This document shows positions 23,082-32,290 of a DNA stretch of 33,354 nt, piece after piece. Below the pieces are notes generated by a model. It ran no database searches. It was not told the origin of the DNA and worked only from the letters and a program-made list of their open reading frames with translations. The position numbers and the translations under genes are program-made. The first letter of the stretch is position 1. The number at the start of each line of letters is the position of its first letter. This stretch comes from Oscillospiraceae bacterium. GTDB taxonomy: Bacteria > Bacillota > Clostridia > Oscillospirales > CAG-272. The stretch spans positions 1 through 33,354 of the forward strand of contig SVSY01000007.1 in assembly GCA_015064065.1 (NCBI GenBank). The letters are read 5' to 3'.

Positions 23082-23111
23082 TGCGAAATACTCCGTTCGA
23101 AGCATTTCGCA
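23082..23111 (-). terminator. Hairpin after the PucR-type regulator gene
   Basis: TGCGAAATACT (23082-23092) and AGCATTTCGCA (23101-23111) form an 11-bp stem with an 8-nt loop. The following sequence is only weakly T-rich (TTTGAATTG), and the hairpin abuts the ctpA -35. It may be a weak terminator or an operator. Confidence 0.4.
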
Positions 23112-23146
23112 AATGAAAGATACAAAGTCTCAAAATTGTCGTTTTA

Positions 23147-24232
23147 TCAGAATTTTATTGCCTTGGAATCAAGGTATTTTTTCACCATCAAGGCGACCTT
23201 AAAGGTAATAGCGTGTTCGAACTCTCGAAGATCAAGTCCCGTAAGCTTGCGGATCTTTTCAAGGCGGTATACAAGAGTATTTCTGTGAACAAACAGCTTT
23301 CTCGACGTTTCAGAAACGTTAAGATTGTTTTCAAAGAAGCACTGTATCGTCATAAGAGTTTCTCTGTCCAAGGACTCGAGGCTTCCCTTTTTGAATACCT
23401 CCTGCAAGAACATATCGCAAAGAGTTGTCGGCAACTGGTATATAAGTCTTCCTATACCGAGATTTTCATAGCTGATTATATTCTTTTCGGTCTCAAACAC
23501 CTTGCCGACCTCAAGTGCTACCTGTGCCTCCTGATATGCCTTAGCAAGATCCTTAATATTATCAACGACGGTAGATATACCGATAGCCACCTTTGTATAG
23601 AATTCAGTCGAAATGGTATCTGCAATATTGACAGCCATCTTTTCTACTTCTCGAATATCTATTCCTTCCTTGAGCTCCTTTACAAGAACGATATCGCTCT
23701 CTCCTACGCTGATAACGTAGTCGTGAGATTTATCGGGAAACATATTCTGAAGCATCTCAAAGGGCATCATATCGGTCTTATTAAGGAATTTAATAAGAAA
23801 TACAGCTCTTGACTCCTCAATATTGAAATGGAGCTCCTTAGACTTTATGTATATATCGCTGGGAAGAATATTATCAAGAATTATATTCTTAATAAACGAA
23901 CCCTTATCATACTTTTCATCGTAAAGACTCTTGATATTTCCAAGAGAGACCGCGAGAAGCTTCGACATCTTCTCTGCCATCTTATCTTCACCCTCGACGA
24001 AAACAAGATATTCACTCTTCGTACCCGTGCCCATATACCTATAGGTATATCCGCCGACAGCTACGAATTCGGGAGAGAAGGTCAACTCCTCGTAAACACC
24101 TTGACGTACGTCTCCCATTTTTCCGAGCTCCGAGCAGGATATTACGACGCCGTTTTCGTCAACAACGCCTATAACACGGTCGAAAGCATCCTTCATCTGA
24201 TAAATAACACCCTGGAACAATCTGTTTGACAT
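23147..24232 (-). CDS. PucR/CdaR-family transcriptional regulator
   Basis: This is a 361-residue protein. The N-terminal 120 residues begin MSNRLFQGVIYQMKDAFDRVIGVVDENGVVI, a sensory-type region that could be PAS- or GAF-like. A central part (about 130-260) resembles the GGDEF-like CdaR linker. The C-terminal helix-turn-helix FFENNLNVSETSRKLFVHRNTLVYRLEKI (about 310-340) is diagnostic of PucR/CdaR regulators. Relatives control purine, sugar-diacid or similar catabolic genes in response to a small ligand. No obvious target lies next to it. The start has GAGG 8 nt upstream and a strong promoter. Confidence 0.92.
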   Translation of the reverse strand: MSNRLFQGVIYQMKDAFDRVIGVVDENGVVISCSELGKMGDVRQGVYEELTFSPEFVAVGGYTYRYMGTGTKSEYLVFVEGEDKMAEKMSKLLAVSLGNIKSLYDEKYDKGSFIKNIILDNILPSDIYIKSKELHFNIEESRAVFLIKFLNKTDMMPFEMLQNMFPDKSHDYVISVGESDIVLVKELKEGIDIREVEKMAVNIADTISTEFYTKVAIGISTVVDNIKDLAKAYQEAQVALEVGKVFETEKNIISYENLGIGRLIYQLPTTLCDMFLQEVFKKGSLESLDRETLMTIQCFFENNLNVSETSRKLFVHRNTLVYRLEKIRKLTGLDLREFEHAITFKVALMVKKYLDSKAIKF

Positions 24233-24285
24233 ATCTTCAACCTCGTAAATGTTGTATTGGATATCTATTGTACATACTAACCTAT

Positions 24286-24314
24286 ATTATACACCCATTT
24301 TTGTGATTTTTCAA
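24286..24314 (-). promoter_or_regulatory. Promoter of the PucR-type regulator
   Basis: On the minus strand TTGAAA (24309-24314), a 17-nt spacer and TATAAT (24286-24291) give a leader of about 45 nt. The leader contains a TATTG-N6-TATTG direct repeat around GATATC (plus-strand reading), a possible binding site. Confidence 0.75.
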
Positions 24315-24405
24315 TAGTCTTTTTAATATTTTTTATAAATTTCAGAACTTTTTTTGTAAATATTATATGAATAATGTTATTTTTCAAAACCCGAAATTTA
24401 CCGTT

Positions 24406-25146
24406 TCAGAGCTCACTTGCACACACAAGACACGCCAAAACGAAGCCTGAAGCCGTCTCCGTACGGAGTATTCTCTTTCCAAGTCCCGTCAGCACCGCAC
24501 CTGCGTCTTTGGCTTTTTTTACCTCGTTTTGCGAAAAGCCGCCTTCGCTTCCTATAACCACGGAAATGCTTTTAGGCAGCTCGCCGTACTCGCGCAATAT
24601 CTCGCCAAGCCCTTTTGTGCCGTCGCCCTCATAGCAAAACAGACACAGCTCACTTTCAAGCGCGCCTGCAATTGCCTCATTAAAGGATAGCGCCGCGCAG
24701 ACCTCGGGAATAACGCTTCTTCCGCACTGCTTTGCCGCCTCCGCAGCAATTCTCTGTCTGCGATCGTTCTTTCTGTCCTCCGCCTCGTTCTTTATCTTAA
24801 CGACACAGCGTTCGCTTTGGAACGGTATTATCTGCGACGCTCCGCACTCAACCGCCTTTTGTATTATAGTATCAAGCTTATCGCCCTTAGGCAGAGCCTG
24901 ATAAAGCTTGATAAATATTTTGGGCTCGTTTTCCGAATGTGCGACACTGAGTATCCGTGCCACTACCTCTTTATCCTCATCGAAGGATTCTATAGTGCAG
25001 GAATACTCGTTCCCCTGCATATCGCATACCGTCAATGCGTCTCCTATCGCCATTCGAAGAGAACGCGCAATATGATGCGCATCCTCCCCTATTATTGATA
25101 CGAGTCCGTCAAAAACTCTTTCCTGTCTTACAAAAAATCTCGGCAT
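24406..25146 (-). CDS. rsmE: 16S rRNA m3U1498 methyltransferase RsmE
   Basis: This is a 246-residue SPOUT-family enzyme. An N-terminal PUA-like RNA-binding part (MPRFFV, HHIARSLRMAIGD) is followed by the knotted AdoMet domain with LYQALPKGDKLDTIIQKAVECGASQIIPF, IGSEGGFSQNEV and GLGKRILRTETAS. It methylates N3 of U1498 in 16S rRNA. All conserved blocks are present. It starts 1 nt after the deoC stop and is translationally coupled. It is the last gene of the dus operon; no convincing terminator follows. Confidence 0.97.
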   Translation of the reverse strand: MPRFFVRQERVFDGLVSIIGEDAHHIARSLRMAIGDALTVCDMQGNEYSCTIESFDEDKEVVARILSVAHSENEPKIFIKLYQALPKGDKLDTIIQKAVECGASQIIPFQSERCVVKIKNEAEDRKNDRRQRIAAEAAKQCGRSVIPEVCAALSFNEAIAGALESELCLFCYEGDGTKGLGEILREYGELPKSISVVIGSEGGFSQNEVKKAKDAGAVLTGLGKRILRTETASGFVLACLVCASEL

Positions 25147-25147
25147 A

Positions 25148-25816
25148 TCAGTAATTGCTCTTTCCTTCCTCGCCTTTTAGCAAAGTTATCAAACGGCTCG
25201 TACCGAGTCGCGTTGCGCCAAGGAAGAGAAATCTTTCTGCGTCGGCAAAGCTCTTTATTCCTCCTGCCGCCTTTATCTGAACCTTTTCGCCTACGTTATC
25301 GGCAAAAAGCTTTATATCCTCGAAGGTTGCTCCGGCACTTGAAAAGCCCGTAGAAGTCTTTATAAAATCAGCTCCTGCCTCCGTCACTATTCTGCACATA
25401 CGCACCTTTTCTTCGTCTGTAAGCAAGCAGGTCTCGATGATCACCTTCAATATCTTCTCACCGCATACCGCTTTGATGCTTTTGATCTCTTCAAGTATTT
25501 GTTCGTATCTGCCGCTCTTAAGATCTCCGATATTTATTACCATATCTATCTCGTCTGCGCCGTTTTCGATAGCATCTGCCGTCTCTGCGCATTTTACAGC
25601 CGTCGTATTGTAGCCGTTCGGAAAGCCTATCACGGTGCACACGGGCACTTTGCCATCAAGGTATTCCGCGGCTCTCTTAACGTAGGACGGCGGGATACAT
25701 ACCGATGCCGTAGAGTATTTTACTGCGTCATCGCATATTACTTTTATATCCTCCCACGTCGCTCCCTGAAGCAGAAGCGTGTGGTCGACGTATCTCATTA
25801 TCTCGTTTTTATTCAT
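25148..25816 (-). CDS. deoC: Deoxyribose-phosphate aldolase
   Basis: This is a 222-residue TIM-barrel class I aldolase of normal length. Lys153 in [14 protein letters not shown] is the Schiff-base lysine. Asp91 in EIDMVINIG and Lys182 in [10 protein letters not shown] are the proton-relay residues. It splits 2-deoxyribose-5-phosphate into acetaldehyde and glyceraldehyde-3-phosphate. The usual partners (deoB, pdp, nupC) are absent here. The ATG overlaps the stop of the upstream unknown gene by 4 bp. Confidence 0.97.
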   Translation of the reverse strand: MNKNEIMRYVDHTLLLQGATWEDIKVICDDAVKYSTASVCIPPSYVKRAAEYLDGKVPVCTVIGFPNGYNTTAVKCAETADAIENGADEIDMVINIGDLKSGRYEQILEEIKSIKAVCGEKILKVIIETCLLTDEEKVRMCRIVTEAGADFIKTSTGFSSAGATFEDIKLFADNVGEKVQIKAAGGIKSFADAERFLFLGATRLGTSRLITLLKGEEGKSNY

Positions 25817-27501
25817 TCGCTCACCGTTCCGTCAGCAGCAGGAATGATCTTCCACGCAATTATCTGTCTGATCTCGCCGATCTGGCTCTCTGCGTACTCT
25901 ATCTCAAGCTTATCGCCGAGTGCTATGAGCATCACTCTCTCGTCCTTAGCAACGGTCTGCTTGTAGAGGTATCCGTCGCTGCCGGTAACGTAAAGAACGC
26001 TCTCTCCCGAAACGTTGACAAATCTCATATCACTTACCGTAACGGTAGCCTTCTTTGCTTCGACGTCAGGAGTATCGTCCTCTATAACTATATCCCCGTC
26101 CTTTTTGAGCTTTTCGATATACGCCTGCTTTGCCTCTGTCTGCGACTCTCCCGTGGCAACGATGGTATATTTTTCAACGTTTACGAGAGCGTAAAGCTTA
26201 ACGAGTCCCGCATCGTCCTTCAGTACCATAATATAGGTAGCCTCGCCCGCAACGTTGATAAGCGACGGGAAAGAAGCCACATATCTCTTTTCCTGAACTT
26301 CACCTTCAGCCGCCGCCATAGCAGAATACTCCTCTGCTCCTATTACCGAGTAGAACTTGTATTCGCCTGTTCTCGCGTTGCTTATAATAAATCCGATATT
26401 ACTTTCATCGCTTGTTACAGAGGTAACTCCCGTAAAGAACCATACGTCATCTTCAATAACGATATATCCGAAATCGTCTGTAGTGACCTTGCAATCCTTA
26501 TTTCCTATAACGCTGTTCCAAAATCCGTTCTTGAGAGTTCCGTACCAGTCGTACTTCTGAGACGCGAGTTCTCCCGTAAATACGTTATCCACCCAAGAAG
26601 GAACGCTGCCGAGCTCATAGAGCTCTGACGAACCGTCAACGGGGTTGAATACGATGACCTCTTCAACGTCGAGCGCACCGAAGAGCATTATTTTGGGCTT
26701 CATACAGGAAACGATATAATGGGGATTTCCGGCATCGTCTATCTCAAAGGAATATGACCCGAATATCTTCGTGGGATATTTCATTCTGAGCGCTCTGTGA
26801 AGATCCTCACCGAAGAATGCGCTGTCAGCGTACTTCATAGGCTTTTCGAGCTCGATATACTTCGCATCGGTAACGTTAACTGGGTCTACCATTACGTATC
26901 CGGGAATACCCTTGTCCTTGTTGGAGAGCCACTTGAAGAAATCCGCATACTCAAGGTTGGATATCTTCTGAGGGGTCTGCTTATAGTTTATCTGCTTATA
27001 GTTGGGGCTTATCTCGTACTGCGATACCACGTTGGAGAGCGCACCGAGAGTTCTGTCGCCGAGCTTCTGCGCAGTCTGTGTATCCATAAGAGCGATGTTG
27101 CTGACGACGTCGGTCTCAGGCATATCATCTTCAAAGACAGCCTCCGAAACGGTTATAATTTCGGAATATGCTTGTGCGTTAAAGAACGTAGAGGATATGA
27201 TATTACCCACTACCACAACTATCACGGGGATAGCCGCAACAGCCGCTACTATCTTAACGACTATCGCACCCTCAAAGCCGAATATATTTCTACTCTTCTT
27301 TCCGTTTTTAAGGTTAACGTAGCCTGCACGCACGCTCAAAAGCACGTATACAACGCCAAAGCATATTGCCATAAGCGTTATAAATATCCAAAATGCCTCG
27401 CTGAATACGTTCAACGCAGGAAGCGTAACGTAAAAATAAAGACACGCTACTACTGCCGTAACTATTGCAGCTATTAAAATTCTGACACTCTTTTTTTGCA
27501 T
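25813..27501 (-). CDS. Large membrane-anchored protein of unknown function
   Basis: This is a 562-residue protein. Three membrane segments at about 7-27, 34-57 and 79-103 precede an extracytoplasmic domain of roughly 450 residues. That domain is beta-rich and has repeated tyrosine- and aromatic-bearing strands, such as [20 protein letters not shown] and [19 protein letters not shown] associate similar proteins with entries called CvpA-like in Clostridia, but without certainty. No catalytic motif is visible. The ribosome binding site TTGGAGGA is 8 nt before the ATG. It sits 26 nt after topB and overlaps deoC. Confidence 0.85.
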   Translation of the reverse strand: MQKKSVRILIAAIVTAVVACLYFYVTLPALNVFSEAFWIFITLMAICFGVVYVLLSVRAGYVNLKNGKKSRNIFGFEGAIVVKIVAAVAAIPVIVVVVGNIISSTFFNAQAYSEIITVSEAVFEDDMPETDVVSNIALMDTQTAQKLGDRTLGALSNVVSQYEISPNYKQINYKQTPQKISNLEYADFFKWLSNKDKGIPGYVMVDPVNVTDAKYIELEKPMKYADSAFFGEDLHRALRMKYPTKIFGSYSFEIDDAGNPHYIVSCMKPKIMLFGALDVEEVIVFNPVDGSSELYELGSVPSWVDNVFTGELASQKYDWYGTLKNGFWNSVIGNKDCKVTTDDFGYIVIEDDVWFFTGVTSVTSDESNIGFIISNARTGEYKFYSVIGAEEYSAMAAAEGEVQEKRYVASFPSLINVAGEATYIMVLKDDAGLVKLYALVNVEKYTIVATGESQTEAKQAYIEKLKKDGDIVIEDDTPDVEAKKATVTVSDMRFVNVSGESVLYVTGSDGYLYKQTVAKDERVMLIALGDKLEIEYAESQIGEIRQIIAWKIIPAADGTVSE

Positions 27502-27527
27502 AACTTTTCCTCCAAAATTTATGATCG

Positions 27528-29636
27528 TTAAAAATCAAAAACACATTTTTCGCCCTCTATTTTGAGGGCAGCATCAAAGCTCTTGCCCGTACGGGCAGAA
27601 ACAAAGCCCTTTATCACCGACGTTCGACCGCTTTGAAGCATAAGCTCAACGTTGCGCTTCGATATAGCTCTGTTGCATATGTAAGCGCCTACCCTGAATT
27701 TACAACCCTGCTTATAATTCGCACAGCCGTAGCCGAATTTATTTCGTCTTACCTCTCCCGAACAAAGCGGACATTTGCCGACAACGTCTCCGAAAAATCC
27801 CGTATCGGTATCCTCCTCAAGCGGAAGATCGGGTCGTGAGCTGAAATATCTCGATATCTCGTCGACCGCAAGAGCAACCGTGTCTGATACGGCAGCTTCG
27901 CCTCGAAATACACGCTTGAGTGCTCTGCCCATCTCCGAGGTCTTGAATTTATCCATATTGATATTCATTCGTTCAAGACTCTCCACAAGATATATCCCGT
28001 CGGGTAGGATAGTATAGACGTCTTTTTTCAGTTCGATATAGCCGCTCTTTCGCGCGTTATCAATTATGCCCGTGCGCGTTGCTTCCGTTCCGAGCTCAAC
28101 GCCCTCGAACATAGCGCGGTATTCTTCGGCATCGTCAGCCCCCACGGTGTCCTCTGCCATCGCTTTCTCCTCACGGAAGGGATTTTTAAGATAATTATTA
28201 AGGGTTTCTATCGTGTAGTGTTTGGGTGGTGAGGTCTCCTTTTCGACCGGCGCAAAATTGATATTTACCACGTCACCTTTTTTTAAGTCGGGCAGTATCT
28301 TATCCTTTTGCGAAGCGTCGTCATATTTCATCCATCCCTTTTCTTTTATTGTCATTCCCTTGAGAACAAAGCTCTCGAGCTCACCTACGTCGACCGTTAT
28401 CTCCACCTTTTCGGCAAGGCAATCTTCCGCGCAGAATACTGCTATAAAGCGTCTGAATACCGTTGAGTACACCTGCATCTCGGCTTCGCTGAGACGGTTC
28501 TTATCGGGTATCTTATAGGTCGGAGTTATTGCCGAGTGCGACTCTATCTTAGAGTCGTCGAAGATAGTCTTTTTATCCTTGAAGACAACGGGATATCCGA
28601 GCTTTGAGCAATTTTCAAGTATCTTTTTGACCTTTGACTTTTCCGCTGTTGCAAGATATTCGGAATTCGTTCTCGGGTAGGTCAGAAATCCTTCTTCGTA
28701 AAGCTTTTGCACTATTTCAAGGCTCTGTGCCATAGACATTTTGAATTTTTTACCGAGAACGTTCTGAAGCTTTGATAGCGAATAGAGCTTGCCCGGTGAG
28801 AGCGTATCCTTCTTTCGCTTGACCGAGCTGACTGTGGCTGTCTGCGCATTATATTCGGCACATTTCGACAAAGCCCTTTCCTGCTCCTTTGCATCAAATT
28901 TCAATCTGCTTTGCAACTCTACAACTTCACCGTTTGTCTCTTCCTTACTTGCAATCGAGTAATACTTTTCAGGCACGAAATTTTTTATAGCCATATCGCG
29001 CTCATATATCGCTCTCACTATAGGCACTATAACTCGTCCCACTCTTAAAAGCGTTCCGGTACGAAGAGTCGCAAGTCGCGTAAGGTTTACACCGTACAGC
29101 CAATCTATATATGTTCGTGCGTAGCCCTCGTTTGCGAGGTCATCGTATTCGACCTCGTCCTTCATATCATTAAACGCCGCGCGCACTGTCTCGGGTGTTT
29201 GGTCGGGCAGCCAAAGGCGTTTTTGTGGCTTTGGAGAACGCAGTGCCTTGTTGACACACGTACGGACTATTATCTCTCCTTCGCGATCTGCGTCTCCCGC
29301 GTTTACTATAAGGTCGACGTCCTCGCGATTACAGAGCATCTCTATAGTTTTATACTGTTTTACGACTCCCTCGTCAACACCGCCCTTTCCATCCGATCTG
29401 CGAAGCTCATAAGAAAATTCGCTTGGAAAGCAGGGCAAATTTTTCATAGTCCAACCGCGTTCGCCTTCGGGACGTGGGTTATAATGTTCAATGTCCGAAA
29501 GCGAAAACAGATGTCCGAAAGCCCAGCTGATTATACAGTCCTTACCCTCGAGATATCCGTCACGTCGGCGAAATTCACCAAGCCCCGCCGCGATATTTCG
29601 TCCAAGACTCGGCTTTTCTGCTATTATCAATATCAT
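27528..29636 (-). CDS. topB: Type IA DNA topoisomerase (topoisomerase III)
   Basis: This is a 702-residue protein. The N-terminal Toprim domain begins MILIIAEKPSLGRNIA and has the metal-binding GDADREGE (114-121). Tyr320 in GFLTYPRTNSEYL is the DNA-linking residue. The motif usually HHAI..PT is SHSAITPT here. A C-terminal zinc ribbon (CPLC.. and YGCANYKQGC) and a topoisomerase repeat domain (about 655-702) follow. It relaxes and decatenates DNA by single-strand passage. Its length and C-terminal repeats suit the Firmicutes topoisomerase III forms found both on chromosomes and integrative elements. It starts 4 nt after the response-regulator stop. Confidence 0.95.
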   Translation of the reverse strand: MILIIAEKPSLGRNIAAGLGEFRRRDGYLEGKDCIISWAFGHLFSLSDIEHYNPRPEGERGWTMKNLPCFPSEFSYELRRSDGKGGVDEGVVKQYKTIEMLCNREDVDLIVNAGDADREGEIIVRTCVNKALRSPKPQKRLWLPDQTPETVRAAFNDMKDEVEYDDLANEGYARTYIDWLYGVNLTRLATLRTGTLLRVGRVIVPIVRAIYERDMAIKNFVPEKYYSIASKEETNGEVVELQSRLKFDAKEQERALSKCAEYNAQTATVSSVKRKKDTLSPGKLYSLSKLQNVLGKKFKMSMAQSLEIVQKLYEEGFLTYPRTNSEYLATAEKSKVKKILENCSKLGYPVVFKDKKTIFDDSKIESHSAITPTYKIPDKNRLSEAEMQVYSTVFRRFIAVFCAEDCLAEKVEITVDVGELESFVLKGMTIKEKGWMKYDDASQKDKILPDLKKGDVVNINFAPVEKETSPPKHYTIETLNNYLKNPFREEKAMAEDTVGADDAEEYRAMFEGVELGTEATRTGIIDNARKSGYIELKKDVYTILPDGIYLVESLERMNINMDKFKTSEMGRALKRVFRGEAAVSDTVALAVDEISRYFSSRPDLPLEEDTDTGFFGDVVGKCPLCSGEVRRNKFGYGCANYKQGCKFRVGAYICNRAISKRNVELMLQSGRTSVIKGFVSARTGKSFDAALKIEGEKCVFDF

Positions 29637-29640
29637 ATCG

Positions 29641-30267
29641 TTATTTCCATTCCATATCGGTCACTATCTTATATCCCTGACCGCGCACAGTAAATATTAT
29701 CTTTCTTGAATTGAGAGTCTCAAGCTTTTTTCTCAGCTTGCATATATAAACGTCCGCTATATTTCCGCTTTCTGCCCCAAGTAAAGCATTGAGCTCCTCC
29801 CGACGCACGGGGGTTTTAGCAGAGCGGCATAAACGCTCGAGAAGCTTGGCTTCGTATTCGGAAAGCCGTATCTCCTCGCCGCAATAGCTTATCAGACCGT
29901 TTTGCACTCTGTAAAAGTATATTTTTTCCTCTTCATCGGCATCCAGTACTATCTCGTTGCCGTCTTTACCGAGCATTATGCTCATATAAAGATGCTGAAG
30001 CTCTCCCAGAGAGGTCGGATACGGCATACGTATCACTTCTTCAAAATTCTCGCCGACGTTATCATCACCAACGACGACAGTCGTTGTGTGTGGGTCGGTT
30101 ATAGCAATATCCATTCTGGCATCTATGATACAAAGATCAAATCCAGAAAGATCCGCATTGCTTTCGTTGAATACAGTGACCCGAGAGCCAAAATTGAACG
30201 CTTCAAGCTCGAAAAAACGCGAGAACTCTTTGCGCTGTGAAATTATTGCTACGTGCATATCTCGCAT
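29641..30267 (-). CDS. Atypical response regulator with winged-helix DNA-binding domain
   Basis: This is a 208-residue OmpR/PhoB-like protein. The C-terminal winged helix (about 118-203) includes RLSEYEAKLLERLCRSAKTPVRREELN and VYICKLRKKLETL..IIFTVRGQGYKI. The N-terminal receiver keeps Asp49 at the phospho-site position (LCIIDARMD). It lacks the acidic pair after the first strand (IISQRKE) and the lysine of the usual K-P motif (RMPYP at 80-84). It therefore probably works without classical phosphorylation. No histidine kinase is nearby. AAGGAG lies 4 nt before ATG 30267; ATG 30258 is also possible. Confidence 0.85.
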   Translation of the reverse strand: MRDMHVAIISQRKEFSRFFELEAFNFGSRVTVFNESNADLSGFDLCIIDARMDIAITDPHTTTVVVGDDNVGENFEEVIRMPYPTSLGELQHLYMSIMLGKDGNEIVLDADEEEKIYFYRVQNGLISYCGEEIRLSEYEAKLLERLCRSAKTPVRREELNALLGAESGNIADVYICKLRKKLETLNSRKIIFTVRGQGYKIVTDMEWK

Positions 30268-30284
30268 TTTCTCCTTCTTGACGG

Positions 30285-31310
30285 TTATTCTTCCTGCTCG
30301 GCAAGCAGTCGCTCAAATATAGTGCTTACCTCGTCGGGCGTGGTCGCACACATTATCTCGTTTCTTGCCGCTGCACTTGAGCGCATTCCGTTGATATACC
30401 ACGCCATATGTTTTTTTCCTTCTGCAAAGCCTGCACGCTCACCTCGCTCGGCTATCATAATTTTAAGCTGCAGCTTAGCAAGAGCTATTCTCTCTTCATA
30501 AGACGGAGCGACGAATTCTCTGCCTTCAAAATCGGCTGTCAGCTCTTCAAATATCCACGGATTTCCCGTTGCACCGCGCCCTATCATAATGCCGTCACAA
30601 CCCGTATATTCAAGCATCTTTTTTGCATCCGAGACAGTATATATATCTCCGTTTCCAACGACCGCGACCGAAAGTGCCTCTTTGACACGTGCTATTACGT
30701 CAAGGTCGATGCCCGGCATATAGAATTGATTTCTCGTTCGTGCGTGAACGCATATCATAGAAGCGCCCGCGTCTTCAAGATATTTTGCGACCTCAAGAGC
30801 ATTTACGCTTTGAGCGTCCCAACCTGCGCGGATCTTTACCGTGACGGGAATATCCACCGCCTTGCAGACGGCTCTCGCGATCTCTGCCGCAAGCTTGGGA
30901 GTCTTCATAAGCGCGCTTCCCTCGCCGTTTGCAGTGACCTTGCGAACGGGGCAGCCCATATTTATATCAATAGCCGTCGGCACTGTGTCCGAGCGACATC
31001 CGTTATATTCACCGCTTGCAAGCATTCTTGCCGCCTCTGCCATAAATTCGGGCTCGTGTCCGAATATCTGCACTCCCATCGGAAGATCCTCGCAAAAGAC
31101 CGCCGCGAGCGCCGAGCTTTGCGATGAAGGATTATCCTTTTTCTTTGATCTCTGCTCATAGCAAAGCGCTTTGGCGGAAACCATTTCACTCACCGTATAT
31201 TCAGCTCCGTGAGCCTTACATATTCTCCTGAAGGTCTTATCGGTGACCCCTGCCATCGGGGCAAGCATCAAGCCGTGCTTCAAGTTTGTTTTTCCTATTG
31301 TTAAGCCCAT
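30285..31310 (-). CDS. dusB: tRNA-dihydrouridine synthase (DusB family)
   Basis: This is a 341-residue flavoenzyme with a TIM-barrel N-terminal part and a helical C-terminal part. LMLAPMAGVTDKTFRRIC binds FMN. NMGCPVRKVTANGEGSALM carries catalytic Cys120. VKIRAGWD and GNGDIYTVSDA follow, and GCDGIMIGRGATGNPWIF binds the FMN phosphate. It reduces uridines in the tRNA D-loop using NADPH. It is the first gene of a six-gene minus operon (dus, regulator, topB, unknown, deoC, rsmE). Upstream, a TATAAT (31329-31334) has no good -35 at normal spacing. GGGAG precedes the ATG. Confidence 0.96.
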   Translation of the reverse strand: MGLTIGKTNLKHGLMLAPMAGVTDKTFRRICKAHGAEYTVSEMVSAKALCYEQRSKKKDNPSSQSSALAAVFCEDLPMGVQIFGHEPEFMAEAARMLASGEYNGCRSDTVPTAIDINMGCPVRKVTANGEGSALMKTPKLAAEIARAVCKAVDIPVTVKIRAGWDAQSVNALEVAKYLEDAGASMICVHARTRNQFYMPGIDLDVIARVKEALSVAVVGNGDIYTVSDAKKMLEYTGCDGIMIGRGATGNPWIFEELTADFEGREFVAPSYEERIALAKLQLKIMIAERGERAGFAEGKKHMAWYINGMRSSAAARNEIMCATTPDEVSTIFERLLAEQEE

Positions 31311-31435
31311 TATGCTCCCTAATCTGTAATTATATTTTCACGCGTTTTGCGTCGATTTCAAAATTAAATAAAAGTAAAAAGTATTTTTCTGTAGTAATAT
31401 CTGCTTTTTAGGCTAAAGCTGTCGATAAATAACAA

Positions 31436-31464
31436 TTGACATTTTCTTCCAATTGTGTTAATAT
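31436..31464 (+). promoter_or_regulatory. Promoter of the leucine-rich-repeat protein gene
   Basis: TTGACA (31436-31441), a 17-nt spacer and TAATAT (31459-31464) lie about 38 nt before the start. The gene is transcribed divergently from dus. Confidence 0.8.
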
Positions 31465-31502
31465 ATAACCGTAGTCAAATTCTGTTAAAAAGGATAGAAA
31501 AA

Positions 31503-32249
31503 ATGAAAAAATTATTAGAAAAACTCAAAAGCCTTTTAAAACGTTTAAGCGAAAATGCTATATCAAAAGAACGTCTTGCGGTATTTATATGTATTCCCAT
31601 AACCGTACTGTCCGTGGCTGTAAGTACTGTGCTTCTATACGGAAACGGTCGTGATAAAAAACAAAACGATATCAAAGAAACAAATGAAGGACAGTTTATG
31701 TTCGAAGAGAGCAAAGATATATATTCAACCAATAACGCTCTTGAATATCAAAGCATTGGCGATGGTAACTGTCTTGTGATGGGAATCGGAAGCTGTAAAG
31801 ACAGCGAAATAGTGATACCCTCAAAAAGTCCTTCGGGTGACCGCGTGGTCGGCATTGGCAACGGCGCATTTGAGAACTGCAAGCATTTAGTTTCGATCAG
31901 CATTCCCGAAAGTGTGACCACCATAGGTGTAGGTGTGTTCAGAGGCTGTTCCTCGCTAGTCATAATATCCGTCGAGAGCGACAACGAGATCTATTCGTCA
32001 TCGGGCGGCATCCTTTACTCAAAAAACAAACAGCGTCTTATATGCTGCCCCGCCTCGCGCATAGGCGAAAATTATCTGCTCGACCCCAACGTAAAGGTCA
32101 TAGACGACTATGCATTTGAGGGTGTTAAAAATATGTGTCGGGTGCTGTACGAAAAAAGCACTGCCGATTTCGAGAGCATCAGCATCGGCAAAGGAAACGA
32201 GGACTTTCTTGAGCTCCCCATAACCTGCAACTATTTTCCGTCAAAATAA
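31503..32249 (+). CDS. Membrane-anchored BspA-type leucine-rich-repeat protein
   Basis: This is a 248-residue protein. A basic N-terminus (MKKLLEKLKSLLKRL) precedes one membrane segment at about 26-47, placing the rest outside. From about residue 110 there are LRR_5 (BspA-like) repeats: VVGIGNGAFENCKHLVSISI, then VTTIGVGVFRGCSSLVIISV, and a weaker third near VKVIDDYAFEGVKNM. Such domains act in adhesion or protein contact. It is small for this group and has few repeats. The start is ATG 31503 with AAAAGGA upstream. It is a single gene with its own promoter and terminator. Confidence 0.85.
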   Translation: MKKLLEKLKSLLKRLSENAISKERLAVFICIPITVLSVAVSTVLLYGNGRDKKQNDIKETNEGQFMFEESKDIYSTNNALEYQSIGDGNCLVMGIGSCKDSEIVIPSKSPSGDRVVGIGNGAFENCKHLVSISIPESVTTIGVGVFRGCSSLVIISVESDNEIYSSSGGILYSKNKQRLICCPASRIGENYLLDPNVKVIDDYAFEGVKNMCRVLYEKSTADFESISIGKGNEDFLELPITCNYFPSK

Positions 32250-32260
32250 AATAATTATCG

Positions 32261-32290
32261 GGCGGCGTTTGCCGCCTTTTCTTTTTAGTA
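32261..32290 (+). terminator. Terminator of the leucine-rich-repeat gene
   Basis: GGCGGC-GTTT-GCCGCC (32261-32276) is followed by TTTTCTTTTT. The T-run touches the stop codon (32285-32287) of the convergent SanA-like gene. Confidence 0.9.

Noticed and set aside
27528..29636. Topoisomerase III as a marker of an integrative conjugative element
   Set aside because: No relaxase, type IV secretion or integrase genes are nearby, and it sits in an operon with dus, deoC and rsmE.
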